DNA of 64,000 nt from Salinilacihabitans rarus (GTDB taxonomy: Archaea; Halobacteriota; Halobacteria; Halobacteriales; Natrialbaceae), in the NCBI RefSeq assembly GCF_024296665.1, contig NZ_CP100762.1, positions 2,604,001 to 2,668,000 of the forward strand, written 5' to 3'. The translations under genes were made by a program, and so were the position numbers. The stretch's first letter is position 1. Each line of letters begins with the position of its first letter. The notes below the pieces were generated by a model. It did not search any database and was not told where the DNA came from. It saw nothing but the letters and a program-made list of their open reading frames with translations. Shown here one piece after another: positions 53,437 to 61,666 of this stretch.

Positions 53437-54437
53437 GTCGAGAGGTTCCGCCGGAGTTTGTCGAGGTCGTTCTGGAGGTCGTTGATCGGCCCCTGCAGTT
53501 CGCGCTCGATGTCGTCCAGCGGCGCCGTGATGTCGTTCACCTGCTCGATCTGGACGTCCTGGGTGAGATCGATCGACAGCGCATCGTCGATCGCCTCGGC
53601 GATGTCGTCTGCTATGCCGGACACACGACTCCCCAGATCGATCTTGCCGTCGATGAGTTGCGAGATGTCGGTGGCTTCGCCGATGAGCTCGGACGGGTCG
53701 ACGGCACCGGCGGCGTCGTCAATGAGGTCGGACGCCGACAGCCCGCCCGTGATGCGGTCGACGACGTCCACCGTCCCTTCGAGGACGTCGTCGACGCTCA
53801 CGCTGCCCGTGACGCGGTCGGCGAGGTCCGCCGTCCCCTCAAGGATCTCGTCGACGTCGACCGTCCCCGACACGCGGTCGGCGGCCTCGCCGACCTGCGA
53901 TCCAGCCCAGATCGCGCCCGTTGCGACTGCCGTCGACGGCCCGACCTCAGCGATGTCGCCGACAGTGTCACTCCCCGGGGCGCCAGTTCCACGGATCCAC
54001 TCCCCGAGTTGCTCTCCGAAAGTGGCGTGGGCACCGGCGCCGACGGCTGCGAGGGCCGCTGCAGGTGCCAGTGTACCACCAACGACGGTCGCGCCCGTCG
54101 TCCCCATACCACCGATGCCGCTACCGGCGGCGTCGGTCCGGGCGCTGAGCTCGGCCGTCTCGACGAGCTGTCGGAGCAAGTCGTTGCGCTCCCGGCTGAG
54201 GTCGAGGGCCTCCTCCCAGGCGTCGCCGATCGACAGCAGGTGCTCGTTGCGCGTCGTGTCCAACTGCCGGGACATGGCCCGCTCGCGGCCGGCGATCTGC
54301 GACCGGTCGTTCCCGCCGCTGACCGCCACGTCGACGGTGACATCGCCGAGGCCGTCCTCGATCTCCTGGCGGGCGCTCCGCAGCGAGGCCGGGGAGACCT
54401 CGACGTTCAGGCTGGCGCCGGTCGAAAACTCGGTCAT
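53433..54437 (-). CDS. Short tape-measure protein
   Basis: 334 residues. Helical N-terminus with QEIEDGLGDVTVDVAVSGGN and MSRQLDTTRNEHLLSIGDAW, then a hydrophobic alanine/glycine stretch (about 105-145, GMGTTGATVVGGTLAPAAAL), then two near-repeats of 20 residues (191-210 and 211-230, V-x-V-D-x-[IV]-L-E-G-T-x-D) and a coiled C-terminus. The place after the chaperone pair and the hydrophobic centre fit a tape measure. At about 0.15 nm per residue (a rule for siphovirus tails) it would set a tail near 50 nm. It overlaps the frameshifted chaperone by four bases. Confidence 0.68.
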   Translation of the reverse strand: MTEFSTGASLNVEVSPASLRSARQEIEDGLGDVTVDVAVSGGNDRSQIAGRERAMSRQLDTTRNEHLLSIGDAWEEALDLSRERNDLLRQLVETAELSARTDAAGSGIGGMGTTGATVVGGTLAPAAALAAVGAGAHATFGEQLGEWIRGTGAPGSDTVGDIAEVGPSTAVATGAIWAGSQVGEAADRVSGTVDVDEILEGTADLADRVTGSVSVDDVLEGTVDVVDRITGGLSASDLIDDAAGAVDPSELIGEATDISQLIDGKIDLGSRVSGIADDIAEAIDDALSIDLTQDVQIEQVNDITAPLDDIERELQGPINDLQNDLDKLRRNLST

Positions 54438-54634
54438 GGGAAGCCTCCGAGTCCGGTGGGGTGGGTGATGTACGGGAACATGATGAGGAACGCCTCGACG
54501 TCACGCCAGGCGTAGTCGTCGATGTCGCGCGGGTCGTGGCCGTGAGCCATGAGAAGGGCCTTCGCGAGCGTCAGTTCGAGTCCGGGTGGTAGGTCTCGCT
54601 CTTCGCCGCGACCAGCGCGTCGAAGGAGTTTCCC
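54434..54634 (-). CDS. Frameshift extension of the tail assembly chaperone (T part)
   Basis: Read in the -1 frame after the slippery site, this adds 64 residues: LLRRAGRGEERDLPPGLELT, LAKALLMAHGHDPRDIDDYA and WRDVEAFLIMFPYITHPTG. The helix AWRDVEAFLIMFPYI is typical of the T half of lambda-like G/GT chaperones. Without the shift, only a 38-residue internal start (ATG 54550) would make part of it. The fused product is about 231 residues. Confidence 0.68.
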   Translation of the reverse strand, partial: GKLLRRAGRGEERDLPPGLELTLAKALLMAHGHDPRDIDDYAWRDVEAFLIMFPYITHPTGLGGFP

Positions 54635-55128
54635 TCCCGTTCCCCCACCGTGCTGAGGTCGTTGATCTCGGCCTCGAGCCAGTCGGTCAGCTGCTTCGGG
54701 AGCCCGCGGATCGCCGCGACCTTGCGTTCGAACGGGTCGTCGGCCTCGTCGACGCCGTCGAAGAACGGCGCCTCGCGGACGCCCTCGGCGATCCAGAAGA
54801 CGCTCGCGGCGCCCTCGACCGACTGCGTCGGCGTGATCGTCGTCTGGCGGAAGTCGTTCGTCCGGTCGTTGACGTGGGCGATCTCCGACGTCGTCAGCCC
54901 CGCGAGTTCGAACACGGCGTCGCCGCCGTACTGCTCGCAGGCCCACTCGAGGCCGCCGAGATGCCGTTCGACCTCGCTGGCTTCGGCCTGAATCTGGACG
55001 ACCTCGTCGTTGTCGGGCGTGCGCTCGGCCGGCGGGATCTGGGCGAGCTGGTCGGCGAGGGCCTCGCGCTGCTCCTCGAGGGCCTCAATCGCCTCGTCGA
55101 TCGTCGTGGTCTCCGTCGTGAGTGGCAT
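54571..55128 (-). CDS. Tail assembly chaperone, short form (G part)
   Basis: 185 residues: TTETTTIDEAIEALEEQREA coiled start, then LGGLEWACEQYGGDAVFELA, RQTTITPTQSVEGAASVFWI and a helical end. Position right before the tape measure and the frameshift site downstream are the typical marks of gpG-like chaperones, which coat the tape measure during tail assembly. The zero frame ends AKSETYHPDSN after the slippery site. Confidence 0.68.
   Translation of the reverse strand: MPLTTETTTIDEAIEALEEQREALADQLAQIPPAERTPDNDEVVQIQAEASEVERHLGGLEWACEQYGGDAVFELAGLTTSEIAHVNDRTNDFRQTTITPTQSVEGAASVFWIAEGVREAPFFDGVDEADDPFERKVAAIRGLPKQLTDWLEAEINDLSTVGEREGNSFDALVAAKSETYHPDSN
54628..54634 (-). other. GGGAAAC slippery heptamer for -1 ribosomal frameshifting
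   Basis: On the minus strand the seven bases read G GGA AAC, with GGA and AAC as zero-frame codons 166 and 167 of the chaperone gene. This is the X-XXY-YYZ pattern, one base from lambda's GGGAAAG. A -1 shift leads directly into the 64-codon extension. Frame position checks exactly. Confidence 0.78.
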
Positions 55129-55155
55129 GATGTGGTGTCTGGAAAGTGGTGGGCG

Positions 55156-56112
55156 TCAGGCGAACGGATCGGCCATCGAGACGTCGGCCGCGGCTTCGAC
55201 GACGTCGACGTACATCTCGATCGCCTCCTGAACGCGCTCGTCGCCCGACGGCGGGATGTTATCCCAGCCGTACGAGTTGGGCCGGACGCCCGTCAGCGGG
55301 AACGTGATCGAGTCGCCGTCGCCACGGGTGAGATCGAGCGAGCCCGTGACGGCGTCGATGCTGTCCTGCGGCGCCGTCGCACCCGTCGACCCGTACGCGA
55401 GGGCGACGTTGGTCGGCGTCTCCGCGGTCGCGATCTTCGAGGCGTTCAGCGTGTACTCGGCGTCACCGAGCTGCGCGTCGACCGCTGTCCGGTCCCAGCC
55501 GCGGTCGAGGCCGGCGCCGTTGGCGATCTCGAGCGTCCCCTGCTGCATCTTCTTCTGGGTCGTCGCGTCGACCTGCAGGTCGCCGCCGTGGAAGACGTAC
55601 GGCGACTCGTCGCCACCGACGATCGAGCCAGGCGTCAGGGCCGTGTTCAGCGCCTCGTCCGCGTAGACGAGCGTCTGTGTCACCCGGACAGGCTGACCTT
55701 GGCTGACCTGGATCTGGAACTGCGTCGTCGCGGCGCCCTGGAGTTCGCGCTCGGCGACCGAGCCGGCGATGTCGACGCCGAGGTACCATCTCGAGGTCGC
55801 CATCTGGCCGGCGCCCATCGCCCACTCGAGGACGCCCGTCCCGTCGTCGACACCGTCCTGCCCGAAGACGTCGGTGAGCGCCCACGGGTGGACGAGGTCG
55901 TACTGGACCGAGAGCGCGCCCTCGAGGGTCTGCGCGATCGCCTCGACCGCCTCGTTATCGTCCGGGAGGCGCGAGCGTTGCAGGGCGTTCTGCAGCGAGA
56001 CGTCTTCGACCGAGACGTTCCGTCCTGGGTAGACGTACGTCGGCGTCGACGGCGCAGTCAGGAAACTGTCTTCGCGAGTCCAGGCGACGCTGGTCGTCCC
56101 TGCGCTGGTCAT
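55156..56112 (-). CDS. Major tail (tube) protein
   Basis: 318 residues, beta-rich. TEDSFLT-like start (WTREDSFLTAPSTPTYVYPG), then QYDLVHPWALTDVFG, QFQIQVSQGQPVRVTQTLVY, VFHGGDLQVDATTQKKMQQG and LEIANGAGLDRGWDRTA. The repeated V-T-Q-T and L-x-I-x-N-G-A patterns match tail tube folds of siphoviruses. It lies between tail completion and chaperone genes, the conserved place for the major tail protein. Confidence 0.7.
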   Translation of the reverse strand: MTSAGTTSVAWTREDSFLTAPSTPTYVYPGRNVSVEDVSLQNALQRSRLPDDNEAVEAIAQTLEGALSVQYDLVHPWALTDVFGQDGVDDGTGVLEWAMGAGQMATSRWYLGVDIAGSVAERELQGAATTQFQIQVSQGQPVRVTQTLVYADEALNTALTPGSIVGGDESPYVFHGGDLQVDATTQKKMQQGTLEIANGAGLDRGWDRTAVDAQLGDAEYTLNASKIATAETPTNVALAYGSTGATAPQDSIDAVTGSLDLTRGDGDSITFPLTGVRPNSYGWDNIPPSGDERVQEAIEMYVDVVEAAADVSMADPFA

Positions 56113-56146
56113 ACTGTACCTCCGTCAGCGTGCGTGTAGTGTCGAG

Positions 56147-56662
56147 TCATGGGAGTTTTTCGTCTCCGCGTAGAATGACGTCGAGGTCATAGCGGTAGTA
56201 GTCGCGAAACGCGGCCGAGTCCGGCGACTCGTTCGTCACCAGAACCGTGTAGTGGTCGGTGTCTGGCGTGTTCGTCTGAGGGTACGTGCGGTCGCGCAGC
56301 AGCGTCTTCCGGATCTCGCGGACGAGCGCGTCGAACGGGACGCCGTCGTCGTCCGCTGTCGGGGGCAGCGCCCCGTCGGGATCGACGTGCCCCCACTGGT
56401 CGGCGTGCAGTCCCTCGACGCGGACACCGACGACCGCCTCGACTTCGTGGTCGTACTCGAAGCCCAGCGGCGACGTCGCCCGGTCGGCGAGTGCGGCACC
56501 GACGTAGTTCGACCGCTGGAGGTCCTCCTTGCGCGAGCGGATGTCGCCCTCGAGGAGTTCCGAGTTGTCGCGGTCGATCCGCTCGAGCGGGACGTCCGCC
56601 CACGCGCCGGCCGCCCAGTTCGCCTTGATCGTCGCGAGCACCCAGTCGACTTCGGCGCTCAT
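56147..56662 (-). CDS. Tail completion/terminator-like protein, 171 aa
   Basis: Begins VDWVLATIKANWAAGAWADV and contains RSNYVGAALADRATSPLGFE, GVRVEGLHADQWGHVDPDGA and a C-terminal RDYYRYDLDVILRGDEKLP. The mixed fold and position before the tube gene suit a tail terminator (gpU-like). Its start overlaps the stop of the next gene by four bases. Confidence 0.6.
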   Translation of the reverse strand: MSAEVDWVLATIKANWAAGAWADVPLERIDRDNSELLEGDIRSRKEDLQRSNYVGAALADRATSPLGFEYDHEVEAVVGVRVEGLHADQWGHVDPDGALPPTADDDGVPFDALVREIRKTLLRDRTYPQTNTPDTDHYTVLVTNESPDSAAFRDYYRYDLDVILRGDEKLP

Positions 56663-57087
56663 CGGACCACCTCACGCCGGAGGTCGTTCAGCGCGTTACG
56701 GATCGCCCGCGACTCCGGGATGCCGCCCGTCTCACTGCCCCAGTTGACCTCGTCGGTCGTGATCCACTGATCGGCTTCTTCCCAGTAGAAGTGAAGCAGC
56801 GGGTTGCCCTCAATCGTGTGCGGCGAGACGCCGAACTCGAACAGCGCCGACAGCCCGGGCCACTCGATCCGGAGCGAAACGCTGTCGCCGTCGCGCTCGA
56901 CGAACGGCCCCTCGACCTCCTCCCAGACGTGGTCGATGTCGTAGTCGTTCCGGGCGGCGTAGGCCTGCCAGTTCTCGCGGGCGGCCTGTTCGAGTGCCGG
57001 CCCGATCTCGTCGCGAAGCCGCTGCTCGACGTCGTCGAGGAGGGCCTGTTCGAGTTTCGACTCGAAGTCGGACTCGAGGGTCACCAT
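56659..57087 (-). CDS. HK97 gp10-like head-tail protein
   Basis: 142 residues from ATG 57087: a long N-terminal helix (SDFESKLEQALLDDVEQRLR), then WQAYAARNDYDIDHVWEEVE, then FGVSPHTIEGNPLLHFYWEE. The E-F-G-x-x-P-H-x-I pattern is typical of gp10-like (HK97-like) proteins. It overlaps the connector gene (TGATG); a GTG one codon earlier is an alternative start. Confidence 0.68.
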   Translation of the reverse strand: MVTLESDFESKLEQALLDDVEQRLRDEIGPALEQAARENWQAYAARNDYDIDHVWEEVEGPFVERDGDSVSLRIEWPGLSALFEFGVSPHTIEGNPLLHFYWEEADQWITTDEVNWGSETGGIPESRAIRNALNDLRREVVR

Positions 57088-57956
57088 CACATGTCCTCCC
57101 GGCGGTACTCGGCGAGGAGGTCGTCGGCCTTCTCGCGCATCGTCTCGGCCTTGGTCTCGATGTTGTAGACGGTCGCGTTCTGCGGGATCTCGATCACGGC
57201 CTCCTCGGCGAGTTCGGCGCCGGCACGCAGGGCGACGGCGCGGCGGATCGCCCGCGGAATGCCCTCGTGCCCGTAGTCGAGGTCGACGTAGACCGCGTTC
57301 GACAGCGACGCGAGGTCGTCGTCCATCGCGTGGACGTCGAGGTAGAGCTCGGAGACGCCGCCGTTGTTGATCCGAACCCAGTAGTCCTCGCCGCGGTGCG
57401 TGGTGCCGACGCCGCCGTCGTAGTCGCTCGAGGCGACCCAGTCGGTATACGAACCGTCCTCGCCGATGACGTGCAACTCGTTGACCGCCTCGACGTCCCG
57501 GCGATCGAGCGTGATCCGCGTGTAGGCCGGCCGGTCATCGCGATGGCCGTCGAGGTACTCGCCGATGGCGATGCGGATCTCGCGTTTGGGATCGCGCCGG
57601 AGTTCGCGGCGCTGGCGATCGGTCCGCGGGTCGGCCTCGAGGAGCGCGTCGCTGTTCTGCCGATGGCGGTAGCGATCGCGCTCGCTGGCACCGTGGACGA
57701 GCCCGCCGTGGGTCGGGAGGTCGTGTTCGTCGTCGCGCGTCTTCGGCGCCGTCGGGATGTCGATCACCGTCGCCTCGTCGAGGATCGACGCCCCCGTCGG
57801 CGCGTACCAGTGCTGTTTGAGCTCCTTTTCGAGCGGCTCCGTTTCGGCGGCGATCGCGTCGACGGCGATGGTCTGGTCCTGCGAGATGTCCCCCGGCAAC
57901 TGCGCTTTGCGCAGGGCGCGGCGGACGTCCTCCAGCGTGCAGTAACCGGTGGGCAT
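57087..57956 (-). CDS. Head-tail connector/adaptor protein, 289 aa
   Basis: MPTGYCTLEDVRRALRKAQL at the start resembles the Y-x-T-x-E-D-V opening of gp6-like adaptor proteins. Mid-part RRELRRDPKREIRIAIGEYL and WVASSDYDGGVGTTHRGEDY; the C-terminus is helical with IPRAIRRAVALRAGAELAEE. The order after head and before gp10-like genes fits an adaptor that sits on the portal. It ends within the next gene's start codon. Confidence 0.68.
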   Translation of the reverse strand: MPTGYCTLEDVRRALRKAQLPGDISQDQTIAVDAIAAETEPLEKELKQHWYAPTGASILDEATVIDIPTAPKTRDDEHDLPTHGGLVHGASERDRYRHRQNSDALLEADPRTDRQRRELRRDPKREIRIAIGEYLDGHRDDRPAYTRITLDRRDVEAVNELHVIGEDGSYTDWVASSDYDGGVGTTHRGEDYWVRINNGGVSELYLDVHAMDDDLASLSNAVYVDLDYGHEGIPRAIRRAVALRAGAELAEEAVIEIPQNATVYNIETKAETMREKADDLLAEYRREDM

Positions 57957-57962
57957 GGGATG

Positions 57963-58271
57963 TTACCGCGGGTTGTTCCGTGCTTCGGCGCTGATCGTCG
58001 ACCCGTTCGCGCTCGTCAACTGGACCGTGTCGGCCTGCGGGACGTCGACGACGTAGCTGCCCGTCTCCGAGAGCGTCCGGCTGTCGACCGCGTAGGTGCC
58101 GGCGGCGCCGACGATCTCGATCGTCAGCGTGTCGTCGGCGTTTCCCTCGAGGTTCTCGAGCGCGACGCAGATCGCCGGCGTGTGGTACTTCGCGACCGAT
58201 GCGGTCGCCGTCTCGCCGGCCGCGAACGTCTTCGAATCGGCGATGACGGTGCTGTCGTAAAACGGTGGCAT
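57963..58271 (-). CDS. Small viral beta-rich protein, 102 aa
   Basis: STVIADSKTFAAGETATASV, AICVALENLEGNADDTLTIE and YVVDVPQADTVQLTSANGST. Acidic, no cysteine motif apart from C35. It looks like a single beta-sandwich, possibly a capsid decoration or neck protein. No family recognised. Confidence 0.55.
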   Translation of the reverse strand: MPPFYDSTVIADSKTFAAGETATASVAKYHTPAICVALENLEGNADDTLTIEIVGAAGTYAVDSRTLSETGSYVVDVPQADTVQLTSANGSTISAEARNNPR

Positions 58272-58274
58272 CGG

Positions 58275-58586
58275 TCAGTCCTCCTCGTCTTGGAACTCGT
58301 CCCACGCCTCGGGGTGGGACCGCGAGGCGTGCATCCCGACGTTCTCGCCCTCGTACTCGTCGCACCAGGGGCACTCGCCGACCTCAATCTGGGCGGCGAT
58401 GGACTCGTCATCGTCGACGACGTCGTCGCCCTCTTCGCTGACCAGTTCGAAGTCGCCGCGCTCGTCGACGAGGTAGGCGGCGAACTCCTCGCTGACCTCG
58501 GCGCGGTCGCCGATCGCGAGTCGGCGCTCGAGCGCGCGGAGGTAGACCTGCCCGCCCTGGACTTTCTCAACCGTAACCGTCGACAT
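58275..58586 (-). CDS. Viral protein with a C2H2-type zinc finger, 103 aa
   Basis: The first half (VEKVQGGQVYLRALERRLAI, SEEFAAYLVDERGDFEL) looks like a small head-tail protein. An acidic linker follows. The C-terminus has C72, C75, H86 and H91 (C-x2-C-x10-H-x4-H) in ECPWCDEYEGENVGMHASRS, a zinc finger. This is the only finger in the head module; it lies between decoration-like and connector genes. Confidence 0.62.
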   Translation of the reverse strand: MSTVTVEKVQGGQVYLRALERRLAIGDRAEVSEEFAAYLVDERGDFELVSEEGDDVVDDDESIAAQIEVGECPWCDEYEGENVGMHASRSHPEAWDEFQDEED

Positions 58587-58588
58587 GA

Positions 58589-58939
58589 TTAGGCGCTCCC
58601 GGTGGCGACGACGACCCAGCCCGAGGCCGTGCCGTCGATGTTGCGGACGGTCGCCGTCGCGCCCGCGCTGGTCATGTTAGCCGGCCCGGTGCCGACAAAG
58701 TCCGCGTCGGCGAACGAGACTGCCGGCGTGTTCGCCCCGCCGTTGTGGACGACGGTAACCTCGTGGCCCTCGGCGGCCGCGTTCGAGAGGTCGACCGTGT
58801 TCGTCCCGTCGGCCGAGACGACGTGCGTTCTGGTGGTCTCCCCGACGACGGTGTCGGCGCCGTTCGCCGGACTGTCGGTCGCCACGTAGGGCGAGTCGCC
58901 CTCGAAGTGCGCACGGACTCGTGCGTTAGTGGTGGGCAT
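58589..58939 (-). CDS. Capsid-adjacent beta-rich protein, 116 aa
   Basis: Ala-, Thr- and Gly-rich with RVRAHFEGDSPYVATDSPAN, AAAEGHEVTVVHNGGANTPA and ATATVRNIDGTASGWVVVAT. The pattern is that of head decoration or spike beta-sandwich proteins often placed right after the capsid gene. No cysteines. Family not recognised. Confidence 0.55.
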   Translation of the reverse strand: MPTTNARVRAHFEGDSPYVATDSPANGADTVVGETTRTHVVSADGTNTVDLSNAAAEGHEVTVVHNGGANTPAVSFADADFVGTGPANMTSAGATATVRNIDGTASGWVVVATGSA

Positions 58940-58951
58940 CAGTGCTCACCT

Positions 58952-60028
58952 CTACGCGACCGGGTCCTCGAGACCCGTGACGAGGACGCCCGCCTGCATC
59001 TCCTTGATCTGGAAGTCGAACTGTCCTTCGAGCCAGTTGCGCGAGTGCAGGCGCTCCTCGTGGACCTTGTCGGTGTCGGTCGTCTGGTCGAGCTCCATCT
59101 GCTCGAAGAGCCCGAACGCGAGGTTGTCCGGGTCCGTGAACATGGCGTACTCGGTCGGCCAGCCGTTGACGCCGACGATGTCGTAGTCGAACGGCGTCAG
59201 GTCCGAGTCGCCGAAGATGACCGCCGACCCCAGCGGGTCCTCGCGCTGGGTGAGGTTCATCGCGTACTGCTGGACCTGGTCCGGGTTGCAGAAGAACACC
59301 GTCCTGTCGGTGTCGCGGTAGCGGCTGTCGAGCGTCTGGATCGTCGTGTTGAAGACGTCGGTGTCGATCGGCTGCGGGTTGCCGCTGCCGTCGGTGTTGT
59401 CGATCGACGGCATGGTGTCCGCGTCGGCGGTGGCGGTGTCCTCGAGGCCGATCCGGGTGCTGTCGCCGACGTCGTCCTGGCTCTGGGTGTCGCCCTCGGC
59501 GCGGGCGATCCAGCCGTCCCACGTCGAGTCGAGTTCGGCCGCGCCGCCGATCGACTGCAGGTTGCCGCTGGAGGCGCCGGCGCGCATCCCGATCAGCGCG
59601 ACGTCGTTGCCCCAGCGCTGGACGAACTGGTCGACGATGTAGTCGCCGAACTGCTCGGGCCCGTAGTGGGTGTTTTTGAGCGCGTCGCGCTTGGGCTCGA
59701 CGAGGATGTAGTAGGACTTGTCCGTCGCGTTGAACTTGACGTAGCCCGACTCCACCGCGGAGTTGGCCGTCCGGGTGCCCTCCTCGGCGCGGACGCTGCC
59801 CGAGAGCTGCGGGACGCCGAACTGCGGCACCTCCTGCTCGAGGCGCTCGAGCGTCATGGTGTCGGCCATCCCGAGGATCGGCACCTCCTTCTGCATCCGC
59901 TCGAGGAACTCCTCGGTGACGTCGCTCGGCAGCTGGAAGCCGTCGAGTTCCGCCAGCCCGACGTCCTTCTGGGAGAGCGCCGCCTCCTGGTTCTGCTGCC
60001 GTACCGCGTCGATCGTGTTCGTGCTCAT
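58952..60028 (-). CDS. Major capsid protein, HK97 fold
   Basis: 358 residues. QLPSDVTEEFLERMQKEVPI, LERLEQEVPQFGVPQLSGSV, then VKFNATDKSYYILVEPKRDA and a P-domain-like VDQFVQRWGNDVALIGMRAG. The C-terminal HEERLHSRNWLEGQFDFQIK ends like capsid proteins of HK97-fold viruses. It follows the protease/scaffold gene. About 358 residues suits a mature subunit without its own scaffold domain. Confidence 0.78.
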   Translation of the reverse strand: MSTNTIDAVRQQNQEAALSQKDVGLAELDGFQLPSDVTEEFLERMQKEVPILGMADTMTLERLEQEVPQFGVPQLSGSVRAEEGTRTANSAVESGYVKFNATDKSYYILVEPKRDALKNTHYGPEQFGDYIVDQFVQRWGNDVALIGMRAGASSGNLQSIGGAAELDSTWDGWIARAEGDTQSQDDVGDSTRIGLEDTATADADTMPSIDNTDGSGNPQPIDTDVFNTTIQTLDSRYRDTDRTVFFCNPDQVQQYAMNLTQREDPLGSAVIFGDSDLTPFDYDIVGVNGWPTEYAMFTDPDNLAFGLFEQMELDQTTDTDKVHEERLHSRNWLEGQFDFQIKEMQAGVLVTGLEDPVA

Positions 60029-60043
60029 GTCGTGGTCACCTCG

Positions 60044-61522
60044 TCAGGAGAGGGCCTTCCCCAGACCCTCCAGTCCGCTTTCGTCGCTCTCTTCGGTGTC
60101 GCGGCCGGCCTCCAGCTGCGTGGAGACGCCGCTCTGCTGGCTGATCCGGTCGATGCGCGCCTCGAGGTCCTTCGCCCACTCGGGCTTGTCCTCCTCGGCC
60201 TCGGCGCCGGCGTCGTCGAGGGCCTTCTCCTCGATCTCGTCGACGCGCTCGGCGAGGTCCTTCGCCCACTCGGGGGCGTCCGCGAGGGGGTCGTCCGAGT
60301 CAGCGTCGGCGTCCTTCTCGCCCTCGCTCTCGAGGTCGTCGATGCGGTCGTTCAGGGCCTTCGCCCACTCCGGGGCGTCGGCCATCGGGTCGTCGGTGTC
60401 GTTGCTCATGTCAGTCGTGTCTGCGTCCGGCGTGTCGCCGCCGGGGGCGTCGTTCATGGGCGATACCTGCTCCTCGTCACCCTCCTCGTCGTCCGGGTCG
60501 GCGAACTCGCGGGCGGTGTGCTCCGAGAGGTCGAACGGGTCGTCCTCACGGTCGGTGAACCGCGTGATGCCGTGGTCGACGCCGGCGTCGTTGAGGATCG
60601 AGACCGCCGCGTCGATCGACGCCTTGAGGTCGTTCTGGTTCGCCGTCGACAGCGTCCGGCCCTCCTTGGCGGCGCCGTGGTCGCGATCGCGACCGTGGCC
60701 CGGGTCCTCGGACGTCTTCGCCGTGTCGTCGTCATCGGTCCCGGTGAGCGCGTTCAGGAACGCCTTGCCGGCCTTCGCGAACAGCGACTGCTTGCCCGGC
60801 TCGTCCGAGCCTTCGGTCTCGACGGCCGCGTTCAGGACGTCCCAGAGGCGCTCGGCATCGGCTTCGGAGTGGCCACGCTCGAGGGCCTCGGCGATGAACG
60901 CGTCACGGTTTCCGAGGTGATCCGAGAGGCGCTTCTCGAGTGCCTTCGCCTCGAGAATCTGGGCGTCCGGAACGGCCGGGATGTCGACCGCCGAGACTTC
61001 GCGGATGATCCCGTCGGTGAGCTCCCAGATGAGTGGGTCCTCGCCGAGTTCGTTGGGGACCTCGACGTCGTCGACGTCGTCGACCTCGTACGGGCCGGCC
61101 CAGTCGACCTGGATGGCGCCGATCGAGTAGCCCTCGAGGATGCCGTCCTCGATGAGTCCCGCGAGCTCCGGGTCGGCGATGCCCCACTCCTGGACCCACG
61201 CGCCGGCGTCGGCGGTCTCGTCGCCGATCTCCTCGGCCTCGTCGAGGACCTCGTTGCGTTCGAGGTCCATCCAGCCGTCGGGAAAGACGGCGTGCATCAC
61301 GCCGCCGCCGGCCTGCCCGGCCTCGTAGAAGGTGGCGAACTGGTCGGCGAACCCGCGGATGGTCTCCTCGCGGGCGAAGTCCGCCTGGAGGTCGACCTTG
61401 TCAGGCACCATCACGATGCCGGTGGCCCGGAGTTCGTACTCGCCGTCCTCGTCTTTCTCCGTGGCAGCGAACGCGACGTCCTTGCGGAACTGCTCGCCGC
61501 CGGCTTTCGTCACGGGCGGCAT
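60044..61522 (-). CDS. Prohead protease fused to a scaffold (XkdF-like)
   Basis: 492 residues. The N-terminal half (FAATEKDEDGEYELRATGIV, GGGVMHAVFPDGWMDLERNE, AWVQEWGIADPELAGLIEDG, GYSIGAIQVDWAGPYEVDD) matches the XkdF-like serine protease family. The histidine in VMHAVF and the serine in GYSIGA are likely catalytic residues. The acidic C-half is a predicted scaffold with three PEWAK-x-L repeats at about 384, 417 and 447. It would be cut during capsid maturation. Confidence 0.74.
   Translation of the reverse strand: MPPVTKAGGEQFRKDVAFAATEKDEDGEYELRATGIVMVPDKVDLQADFAREETIRGFADQFATFYEAGQAGGGVMHAVFPDGWMDLERNEVLDEAEEIGDETADAGAWVQEWGIADPELAGLIEDGILEGYSIGAIQVDWAGPYEVDDVDDVEVPNELGEDPLIWELTDGIIREVSAVDIPAVPDAQILEAKALEKRLSDHLGNRDAFIAEALERGHSEADAERLWDVLNAAVETEGSDEPGKQSLFAKAGKAFLNALTGTDDDDTAKTSEDPGHGRDRDHGAAKEGRTLSTANQNDLKASIDAAVSILNDAGVDHGITRFTDREDDPFDLSEHTAREFADPDDEEGDEEQVSPMNDAPGGDTPDADTTDMSNDTDDPMADAPEWAKALNDRIDDLESEGEKDADADSDDPLADAPEWAKDLAERVDEIEEKALDDAGAEAEEDKPEWAKDLEARIDRISQQSGVSTQLEAGRDTEESDESGLEGLGKALS
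60137..60375 (-). repeat. Three PEWAK repeat units in the scaffold
   Basis: APEWAKALNDRIDDLE, APEWAKDLAERVDEIE and KPEWAKDLEARIDRIS, about 30 residues apart, separated by acidic linkers. Each forms a short amphipathic helix with an invariant P-E-W-A-K. Confidence 0.85.
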
Positions 61523-61525
61523 GGG

Positions 61526-61666
61526 TCAGCCCTCCGCATCGTCCTCGTCGTCGGCGTCGGCGCGGTCGGAGTCGGCGACGGCGTCCTTCGTTTTGTCAAG
61601 CTGCTTGGCTCGACCGGTCGAGAGGACGCCGCGCTTCTCGCCGCGCTCTGTGTGCTTCTCGGTCAT
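61526..61666 (-). CDS. Small acidic viral protein, 46 aa
   Basis: ATG 61666: MTEKHTERGEKRGVLSTGRA, KQLDKTKDAVADSDRADAD. Sits between portal and protease, the spot where small head proteins or minor scaffold peptides occur. No family recognised. The longer open frame to 61909 overlaps portal and is not coding. Confidence 0.5.
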   Translation of the reverse strand: MTEKHTERGEKRGVLSTGRAKQLDKTKDAVADSDRADADDEDDAEG

